Positions 56,370 through 64,000 of a DNA stretch of 64,000 nucleotides are shown in pieces; position 1 is the first letter of the stretch, and every line of letters starts with the position of its first letter. A program made the translations under genes and the position numbers. The DNA comes from Zarea fungicola (Eukaryota; Ascomycota; Sordariomycetes; Hypocreales; Cordycipitaceae), in NCBI GenBank assembly GCA_900169235.1, contig FWCC01000397.1, positions 62,001-126,000 of the forward strand, given 5' to 3'. The notes beneath the pieces were generated by a model that saw nothing but the letters and a program-made list of their open reading frames with translations, did not search any database and had not been told where the DNA came from.

Positions 56370-58090
56370 TTAGAGCTCAGATACATGAGATCTCTACATG
56401 AGTGTGCGCATGGGCATCTTTGGCCTTTGACTCAGGGCTAGCTAATCGGGCAAGTAACTTCTTCTCGTGTAGAGAGCTGTCCATAGGGGCACCTCTTGCT
56501 GCTTTGACACGTCTTTCCACGCATGCACCTTATAAATAAGATTAGAATAACCTATTCTAGTTGGCTGCTTACGAGAAACCAGGCTCTAAGAATTTTGGTC
56601 TACCTACAAATCACCATCCTCAGAAAGCAGTATGCTATTAGTCAGTGATACATCACTCCTTGTATGAGCAGCGAGCGGACAGAAGGCAAGGGCTGTATTA
56701 GAACGTATTCTTGGTCTTTTGCTTCCATGCAGTCAATAATATTTAATTCACACTTAGCTTATTGGTGCAAGGAACAAGTTGTTTTTCGGGCTGTCATTCT
56801 TGGAAAACTGCCGTGGCCGGTGTTGATGTCGGATAGCAATGATCATGATGTTTAGCCAAAGGTAAAGTCAATCGTTGCAAATTGGCTGCCCCTATCCACC
56901 GCCTTCTCTTTAAGGCAATTTTCTCCACTTTATGCGGCTGCCGCTTTACAGATTTCTATAAGACCAGGTCACCATCCTTCCCCCCCCGATTCCATTACCC
57001 ACCACTTTTACATCTCCTCCCACTATCCTCTCCTCTCTCGGCCACATTGCGCCCCGTTGCCTAGCTGCAGCAGTATCCGCCCATCCTTGTCGCAGAAATG
57101 TCAACTGAGACCACGATGCCCACCTCCTTTTCTGCATTCCCCGCCGTGACAATAATGCGATTGACGAGCCCGCCAGCGCTACTTCCGCCCTGACTGAGCT
57201 GCGATTTGATTCCTTCATACCCGATTCTATCAAAATTTTCTTCATTGTCGGCACAGCCAAACCTGACAAAAGCCAACAGGATTACCGCATTCTCTACCTC
57301 GCATAGCTCCTGGAACTTGCTCGCCACCAAAACGGAATAAGATGAAGGATGCATCGCCACGTCAGCTCATTGAGGGGTTGAAACACGGAGACGTGTTCAG
57401 CTCTCCACCGCCAACGCTCGGAAAGTGTCCGAATGACACGTGTCCACGGCTGACTCGGCTGATTCTCATGGCCACGGTGTATGTTTGTCAATGACCGGTA
57501 CGGCGGGGGATAACAGAGGCCATAGATTGGCCTACACGCTGCGGAAGCTTGAATGCAACGGATACGCCCAACCAGCAAAAGAGCCACCGACGAAGGTCCG
57601 TCGATCTGCGGCCGCGTGGAGAGTGCCTGACCACCTTTAGGCGTTGTGATTCGGCATGCCATCAAAGCTGTATCAGCTGCGGCTGGTCAATGCAGCTAGT
57701 AGACTCAGCTGACCCGCATCGTGCGATATTTACCTCTCGGATGCAAGGTTTCCGGCACCTTGTCTCGGGTCACGCAACCATGAATGGCTATGCAGAGACG
57801 TGATTGGCAGGCTTGACCACTCGGCAGTAACCTCGGACTTCTTCTCCAAGCCTTGTGATGTACCCGAGCGCTTTCTGAATTTGGAAAAGGGTATTTACGG
57901 AGTTGGCTGGCTGGTGCGACTACAGGTTGCAGGTACAGACGTGGTAGCTCGGTCTGCAGCCATTTGGGCGCTAAAACACGAAGATAAATAGATGGCCAGT
58001 TCTCCCCGTCTTATCTGTGGACTGGACACGCACTTCGTCTTTCTTCATCTTTCTTCGTCTTTTGAATTGCACGACTACGATTAACTGACA
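56370..58090. other. 1.7-kb intergenic region
   Basis: No confident gene. Minus-strand ORFs at 56946-57665 overlap one another in different frames. A plus-strand frame around 57140-57310 reads protein-like (ALTELRFDSFIPDSIKIFF) but lacks a start in that frame. CT-rich DNA at 56965-57060. Confidence 0.45.
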
Positions 58091-58877
58091 ATGAGCATCT
58101 CCGACTGTTGCGCCGAGGACAGTATGTCCCAAACATTCGGCTTATCAGCAGACTCTCCAATCTCGATCGCTTCCTCACCAGCCAGTTCAATTAGTTCCTG
58201 TGATACTTTCTCGGATCAAGGAACAGAACAGCTGGAAGCCAACGCTGGCATGGCAACCAAGACCAGCGATACTACCCCGAATAGCTCAACTTCACATGTT
58301 GTTGGTGACGCTATGACATTCGCATCTGCCGACAACGAAGAGCGTATTCGAGCACTCATGGCCAAATATGAGCAGGTAATGAACGGTGATCCTGTTCAGA
58401 CCACACATGTCAGCTCCGACATAACGGCCACTCAAGGTAATCAAGATGCAATTGCTATGCAACCAACCGTCGGTTGGCTAACTAAGCTCGCCAGGGTATG
58501 ACGAGGCCATTGTACCCAATTCACATTACGACGATCAAAGCCTTGATAAACCGACAGAAACCGATTCAACTTGCGAAAAACCTACGCCGCGCAGGACTCG
58601 GCATGTTGAAAAGGACCGATCTAGAACACGCAGCCGCGTGCAGAAGAAAAGCGCTACGGTGAGTCGCCGCCAGGCGTACACCTTTGAGCGTCTAGGTGGC
58701 GCACGACGAGCGACCAGTGGCAATGTCGAGTACCAAGTCTACTGGGAACCCAGCTGGCTGCCAATCCAGCATCTTGAAGGGAATGATGCTGTTGATGAAG
58801 CGAAGGAACTCGTTGTAGGTTTATTTGGCTCAGATACTTGGCATGAAGAAGTGCGAAGCCTAGGATTGACCCTGTGA
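58091..58877 (+). CDS. Chromodomain-like protein, 242 residues
   Basis: Exons 58091-58436 and 58495-58877 join across a 58-nt intron (GTAATC...GCCAG, branch GCTAACT). The N-terminal about 115 residues are Ser/Thr-rich and disordered. A basic linker follows (TPRRTRHVEKDRSRTRSRVQ). The C-terminal part (GNVEYQVYWEPSWLPIQHLE) has the V-x-W-x-P-S-W-x-P pattern of a degenerate chromo or chromo-shadow fold, followed by a helix. If real, it would bind methylated histones or another chromatin partner. The aromatic cage cannot be confirmed by eye. Ignoring the intron puts a stop at 58501. Its neighbours on both sides are also uncharacterised genes. Confidence 0.66.
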
Positions 58878-59324
58878 GCAAAACCGAACAGATATTAGAG
58901 TAGGATATCAGACGTATGATATTGGAATACCGGAATTATATTTGCTTGTTGTGTAAAAGGAGTAGATTATGTGATCCTAAAGAGAAAGCCGATTCTAGCG
59001 TGCCCACGGCGAGCCAAATCTCTTCCAATCCCGCTGAAGTCGTTCTACTTTATCGGTTACCTAAACATAACCAATCGTTTTGCTAATTCAACACGAATGA
59101 CGCGAAAGATATTTAAATGCCTGTAGTGATGGATGTCACAGCAACTCGCTTTGGGCAGAGTGACGGTTTCTCCACCTAGATGCCACCAAATCAACAGCCT
59201 AGCCAGTTGAACTATATCCCGACAGCCACGGTGCCTCCACTGCAGCCGTTGCAGGAGCTACGGATGCTAATTAAATTCTTTCAATGGCCGATTTCTGTGC
59301 CGGTGGGCATAATGGCTTCATCAA
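58878..59324. other. Intergenic region between convergent genes
   Basis: 3' regions of the chromodomain-like gene and the helical protein gene. The plus-strand ORF at 59180-59494 overlaps the latter antisense and is not annotated. Confidence 0.55.
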
Positions 59325-60031
59325 CTAGTAGAACATCAACTCTATTAAGGAATCTGGCTGGTTCTGAGCTGCCTGGATTTCAGCCAACCGTGTATCGATC
59401 TGCTGGATCCTGTTCTCTATCGCCTGTCTCTGTTCCCGCATGTGCCTGCTGGGTTCTTCCATTTGCAGCAGCAACCGCCTTTCCTCCTTCTTAATGGAGT
59501 CCAAGTTTCCATGGAGAACGGGAAACTCCTGTCTATATTGTGCGGTTTCATCTAGGACCATCGCCATGGCCATTGAAAGTAACGTACCACGGAAGGACTT
59601 CTTTGCGTCGCTAGATCCCAACCTACAATCAACCAGAGTAAGAGATTTGGCAGTTTCGACAGTAGAACTGACCTGAGTATCCATATTGCCTGGGTGTATA
59701 AATCCAGTGCTTTCACAACGTCTCCTACGACTTCTGGTGATGGGCTCTCAATGAGGCTCTCTTGGACTGAAGACATCAAGACGATGTTATTTCCCATACC
59801 GGATGGGTAAAGACTCCGGATTTCTTCTGCTACTTTTTGGAGCCCTCTCGCGTTGTTCTTTACCTCCTCGATCTGACTATGTGCCATGATGATCTCAGCT
59901 TCCGCTATGATAGCGGTCGCGAGCTGCATAAATGCCGTGTCATAGCACTGATGCGTTTGGAAGTCGAGGAGGTCGGAAGCAGAACGAGCTGTGCGCAGTG
60001 CCCGAATTACAACGTCTCTGCTGCTTTCCAT
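59325..60031 (-). CDS. Helical coiled-coil protein, uncharacterised, 218 residues
   Basis: Exons 59673-60031 and 59325-59622 join (ILR|LGSSDAKK) over a 50-nt intron. The N-terminal half is predicted all-alpha (ALRTARSASDLLDFQTHQCY, IEEVKNNARGLQKVAEEIRS). The C-terminal half is a clear coiled coil (IKKEERRLLLQMEE to ENRIQQIDTRLAEIQAAQ). No TM segment, signal peptide or catalytic motif. A putative second donor (GTACG near 59585) was considered and not used, because the frame reads on well. Function unknown. Confidence 0.68.
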
Positions 60032-60586
60032 TGTGTAAGGAATGCGATTTTGAGCACGACAAAGTTTTTAATGCCCCAGATAAATAATAACTGGCAGCTT
60101 CTTATCAAAGGGGGTTTGCGCCGAGCCAATCTTGGTTTGTATGATGCAGAAATTTCCATTTTCAACTCGGCCGAGCCATGGCAAACTCATTGTGTCGAAC
60201 CAACCGCGGCACGTCTACGCGCCCGTAGGTCAGCCACACTGGATTGAGATGTGACAGCCATTCCGCTATTTGGGAGGGAGGGTGCAGTCCGCTGAACCAA
60301 GCGCTACATGGGCGGCTCAGACTGGTGTGACATGACAAAAAACCCCCAAATACTCTGTCTAGCGCCTATCACATAGCACAAAGTGGCGCACGGGAGCAAA
60401 TCACCAACCGCAGAAGTTTAATGAATGTTCGCCATGGCTCTTTAAAAACGTAGGGCTCAAAAAGTGCGATTCAGGGAGATTTCTTCTTGAGACGATTGCT
60501 GTCGTAGTGGTTGGACGCCCAGCGCATAGCCGTATACTGGCAACTACGGGCAGAACAGGGTGTAAAATTTACTAGGCCCGATGACA

Positions 60587-61090
60587 GTTGCTGGCAGTGG
60601 GAGGTCATATACGGAGCCACAGCATAAAGGTACTGGCACGTTATCGGCACTTGTAATGCTTGTTGCTGGCACAGTGGCCCGCCCTAAAATGGCTTGTTAC
60701 TGGCACGGCTCACAACGAATGGCCAGTAACGAGCAAGTGCCAGCAGGCGGGTGGAGTAGGTTGCTGGTAGTGTCAGGCGCCAGCACTCTGCACTAGATTT
60801 CTACCAGCAACCTACTCTTACGAATCACTAAAAATACCGGCAACTTACGCGCCCGCTACGGCCAGTAACAACTAATTGACCCTTCCTTGGAGCCAGGTTA
60901 CCAGCAGAGTGCAACTTGCGAAGGTTTGTTACTAGCACATGACAAGCTCGGAACCGCTTCTTCTTGGGTTATACAGGATTAGTCTGCCAGCAACTCTGAT
61001 GTCACTATAATTGGCTACCAGTAACTGAACACTGTGCACTGAATTTTCGTGACTTATGCCCACTATAGACGTCGACTGCGTACTAGCAAC
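60587..61090. repeat. Array of GTTRCTGGYA motifs in both orientations
   Basis: Direct copies at 60587, 60662, 60696, 60760 and 60928 (one variant base). Inverse copies (TRCCAGYAAC) at 60721, 60802, 60835 (one mismatch), 60860, 60985, 61016 and 61081 (variant). A further near copy is at 60630. Spacing is irregular, 17 to 120 bp. Not a tandem satellite, since the sequence between copies is unrelated. Confidence 0.85.
60754..60817. repeat. Perfect 17-bp inverted repeat within the motif array
   Basis: GAGTAGGTTGCTGGTAG at 60754-60770 and its exact reverse complement at 60801-60817, loop 30 bp. It would form a strong hairpin in single-stranded DNA or RNA. Confidence 0.9.
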
Positions 61091-61386
61091 CTCGCAGCCC
61101 GAGGGAATGGCGCCTTCCAGGATTTCCAGGAAGCTAAAATTTAGTTGTGGATTTGATCACTGCAATTGACTCTATGAGCATGTCCGCGTGTTATATAACT
61201 ATATAATTGGCTATTTCGCAGCCTAGCATGTCAGCTCAAAAAAGCCGTCTCCGCCATGGCAATACCTTCTCCATTCTCATAGATAATCATGACACGGTTC
61301 GTTTCAGAGCCAAACAACAAATTGTTTTCCCGCACATCCTTGTGGACAACGCCTTCTCGATGTGTTGAGCGAGGCGATTACAGACT

Positions 61387-62470
61387 TCATTTCCTAGCAG
61401 TTATAGCTATCGTTTCGGCCTCGCCTTGTATTTCCCGAAATCGCTTCTCAGTCCAATCGAATATGTTATCGTACTTGAGGCCACGAGTCAAAAAGGCGTG
61501 GCGGAAGAGCCGGCGTAGGTAAGCGTAATCTGGCCTGTCCTTGAACCTCCTCGATCGCGTGTAGCTGATGTAGGTTTCAAACTCCTCAGGAAGTCCCTCA
61601 CAAAGCTCTGCCACTGACAATGTTAGCTTTTTTTGCTTGATTAGCTCGTTTTTCCCATCTTTAGTCGCCGATTTCAGGCCTTGCCACGGCAACGAGCCAT
61701 GCGCGAAATACAACAACACGTATCCCAGCGACTCCAAGTCATCGCCCCAGGACTGTTCTGCTACACTGTTAGCCACAGCAGTGACATAGTCAACGGAGAA
61801 CATACCTCGTCCATTGTGATTATTTAGGCTCGCGTATCGCCTGGTACCACCAAACGGTCGGCCCTGCAGGTTCTGAAAACGTTCAGCATTGCAAAATTCC
61901 TTGGCCAACCCGAAATCAATAGTATATAATATGTTTCCTTTGGCCCCGGTCCCCATGAGAAAATTATCTGGCTTGATATCGCGATGCAAGAAACCTCTGT
62001 CGTGAATGTATTGGATTCGAGAAATAGCCTGGTCGGCTATGAGGAGAACCGTCTTGATCGAGAATTGCCGGTTGCAATAGTTGAAAAGATCTTCAAGGGA
62101 TGGGCCGAGAAGGTCATGAACCAAAGCAAAGTAGTCACATTCTTGTCCAAACCATAGGACTCGTGGTATTCCGATGCCCCCAGAAAGCAGCTTATAAGTG
62201 TCTGCCTCGGCCTTTAGAATTTCATGGTCGTTATTGACTTGCATAAGTTTGATGGCAACCTCGTCGCCCAGCTTCATATCAGTGCCTGGCTAAGTTAAAA
62301 GCTGTGCATAGAGACAAAAGAATACACGTACCAGCATAAATGAGACCAAATCCCCCGGCGCCAATTTTGTAGTCGATGCGGTATCGTTCGTCAATTAGGA
62401 TATCCTGACGAAAGTCGCAAGTCAGTCAACGCAGTTACCTGCATAGTCGGAAAACATTTCTTACCTTCAT
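61387..62470 (-). CDS. Casein kinase 1-like protein kinase, diverged
   Basis: Exons 62465-62470 (only MK), 62332-62404, 61806-62285 and 61387-61760 join to 310 residues. The kinase landmarks are intact: Gly-loop GAGGFG (17-22), VAIK Lys39, HRDIKPDN (Asp129) and DFG (Asp150), with CK1-specific features (GPSLEDLFNYC, LHRDIKPDNFLMG, RYASLNNHNG and DDLESLGYVLLYF). The 45-nt in-frame intron at 61761-61805 inserts a false stretch if ignored. Compared with canonical CK1, the activation segment and C-lobe are diverged, and it lacks the palmitoylated C-tail. It stops soon after the kinase core. It is divergent from the DUF7924-like gene, so a shared promoter is likely. Confidence 0.9.
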
Positions 62471-62891
62471 TTTTTTGCGTCGACCGCCATATTGGCGGTT
62501 GAAAACGGAATGTCAAAGGAAAATTGAAGTCACAACGGGCTGGCGATGACATGTCGATTCAGCTGGTGGGGAAATGACACCAGGCAGAAAGCTGGCTCCC
62601 TGAACCCCACCAGCCTAGCCGGATCATTCCTACCACCACATGTTTCGGGTGATGCATGTATGGCACTCATCCAACGATTCCAGACCAAACGATGTCCACT
62701 CTGATGCAGCACGCACCAGACTGGCCTCAGAGCAGCATAGCAGTGGGCGGGTAAATCTAAGTGGCTACGAGCTATCTGTCACCCGACCCGCACCTGGCAA
62801 ACCACGGTCCTACTCGCCCTATCATTTTCCACCTTACGCGCCAGCCATTTCTGCAGAAGTCGGCGCTGTTCACATCAACTTATCCTCCCCA
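62471..62891. promoter_or_regulatory. Bidirectional promoter region between the CK1-like and DUF7924-like genes
   Basis: 421 bp from the kinase start to the chosen start of the neighbour. If that gene really starts at 62640, the gap is only 169 bp. Confidence 0.45.
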
Positions 62892-64000
62892 ATGCCTCCC
62901 TCTTCTTTCATTTCTATGCAACAACCCATGTCCAACGTGCAAAATCGCAAAAGGCCGAAGCAATACGATACCACACCAGACAGTCCACCTGCGAAGAGGA
63001 TCAAGTCGACCTCTGTGGTTCGCACAGCTTCAAACTTTCCCCCAGAATTCTGGGACAACCTATCTAAGGTTTGGCTTACGCCTCGTGCGCTACGCGAGAA
63101 AGACCGGCGAAACGGCGCACGACATCCTGCTACAAATTTTCGAGCAAATTATAGCGTAGCGACAACGCTTGCTAGATTCTCAAGACGCGGGGGTCCAGAT
63201 CTAGGGCATCTTCGAGGGGTAGGTCCAACAGCAACAAATCAGCAAGATGTCTACTAATGCGTAGCTAGTATCCTGAGCCAAAACACGCCGCACAAATGAG
63301 CTCTAATCTTTCCTCTACATCCTCAAGCCGACGGACTCAGTCCACAAAGGCGACAACCGTTTCCTCGAGAGGCAGGCGATCCTCTGCCTATGATAAAGAT
63401 TTCGAGCAAAACCTAGTCGACCACGGTATCTACCCCGAAGGATTCGAACACATCGATAAACCCTCAACACCTGAGCCTGATAATCTGGATGATATTGTTA
63501 AAGGCTTGTCTGATCCTCGAGCGTCACTTTCACCATCTCAATTCTCGACTTCAGCTTTCAAGAACTTTAAGCTGGCCAACAGTCGTGTGATTTCCGAGGG
63601 CAAGGTCATGACTGACATACTTCCAATCATACGTGGCAGCGCGGTTATTCCGAACGAGGGAAATCTTCCCTTTGCCAGCCTCACTTCAATAACTGAGGGG
63701 ACTACTGTTGATGCAGTGCCTGACTTGTACGATGGGTCATATGCAAAAGAGATCAGCAAGGCGGTGCAACAAGATCTGAGCAAAATGATTACACCCACGA
63801 TCCATGCACGAGCCCCGGTGGCGCCAAACTTCTTCATAGAGGCTAAGGCTCCGCGTGGTGGTGCTGATGTGGCGAAGCGGCAGGCATGCTTGGACGGAGC
63901 GATCGGGGCACGTGCGATGCACAGCTTACAGAATTATGGTGAGGCCAAGCCAGCCTACGACGGCAATGCCTATTCATTCAGCTCAACCTACCATAATGGC
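62892..64000 (+). CDS. DUF7924-like protein with possible PD-(D/E)xK core; 3' end beyond window
   Basis: Exon 62892-63218, then an intron 63219-63268 (GTAGGTCC...GCTAG), then 63269 to the window edge. The frame is open upstream to an ATG at 62640. I prefer 62892 (MPPSSFISMQQP) because homologs as I remember them start near QNRKRP. The N-terminal module has NFPPEFWDNLSKVWLTPRAL and GGPDLGHLRGYPEP. A Ser/Arg-rich hinge follows (SRRTQSTKATTVSSRGRRSS), then AYDKDFEQNLVDHGIYPEGF. The C-terminal domain has PDLYDGS, FFIEAKAPRGG, KRQACLDGAIGARAMHSLQN. The spacing D ... E-x-K ... Q resembles a PD-(D/E)xK nuclease fold, which is inference. This family is widely expanded in some fungi and of unknown role. 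The visible part is 353 residues. Confidence 0.8.

Larger units (their letters stand above)
60032..61386. other. 1.35-kb noncoding region containing a dense 10-bp motif array
   Basis: No gene is supported; ORFs at 60581 and 61289 are shadows of low-information sequence. The 60587-61090 part is the motif array listed separately. Confidence 0.6.

Noticed and set aside
57098..57310. Possible frameshifted small gene (MSTETTMPTSFSAFPA then ALTELRFDSFIPDS in another frame)
   Set aside because: Needs a frameshift and has no recognised homolog; could be chance.
1..64000. CRISPR arrays, bacterial operons or phage genes
   Set aside because: The whole window shows eukaryotic intron-containing genes; no direct-repeat/spacer array is present.

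Overview
The window is nuclear DNA from a filamentous ascomycete, most likely a Sordariomycete and possibly Hypocreales. The evidence is the many short GT-AG introns (about 45-70 nt) with CTAAC/CTAAT-like branch sites, tight gene spacing, compact housekeeping genes (RPS3, delta-COP, APC4, Gtr2, NIPA, myotubularin) and typical fungal families (UstYa/DUF3328, GH95, small secreted cysteine-rich proteins). Gene models were spliced by hand. For every multi-exon model that joins cleanly, the exon lengths sum to a multiple of three.

Layout. 0-6.5 kb: a myotubularin lipid phosphatase running off the left edge (-), ribosomal protein S3 (+), and a seven-exon NIPA-type magnesium transporter (-). 6.5-16 kb: a gene-poor stretch with a 22-bp tandem repeat, a lone UstYa-like gene (-), an intronless unidentified gene (+), a foldback element of about 560 bp, and a long acidic nuclear-type protein (-). 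16-25 kb: a housekeeping block with delta-COP (+), APC4 (+), the Gtr2/RagC GTPase (-) and a four-TM MARVEL-like protein (-). 25-36 kb: a Pro/Ser-rich single-pass protein (+), a TfdA-type dioxygenase (+), a MetX-like alpha/beta hydrolase (-), a membrane-anchored TAP-like peptidase (-), an APH-fold kinase with an in-frame stop (-), and a two-exon unknown (+). 37-51 kb: a secreted GH95 alpha-fucosidase (+), a frameshifted small secreted protein (-), an ABCC multidrug-type transporter (+) and a sugar-porter MFS transporter (+). These suit nutrient scavenging and efflux, but nothing in the sequence shows they are co-regulated. 51-53 kb: a WD40-like protein (-).

53-64 kb looks accessory. It has AT-rich DNA with relic ORFs, a small secreted peptide gene whose two exons are too short to stand out as ORFs, a chromodomain-like protein (+), a helical coiled-coil protein (-), a noncoding stretch packed with about a dozen copies of a 10-bp motif in both orientations, and a divergent pair: a casein-kinase-1-like kinase (-) and a protein with a DUF7924-like E-A-K core (+, cut by the right edge). 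Two ORFs carry in-frame stops that could each come from one CpA-to-TpA change, which fits old repeat-induced point mutation but does not prove it. No tRNA, rRNA or CRISPR array was seen.
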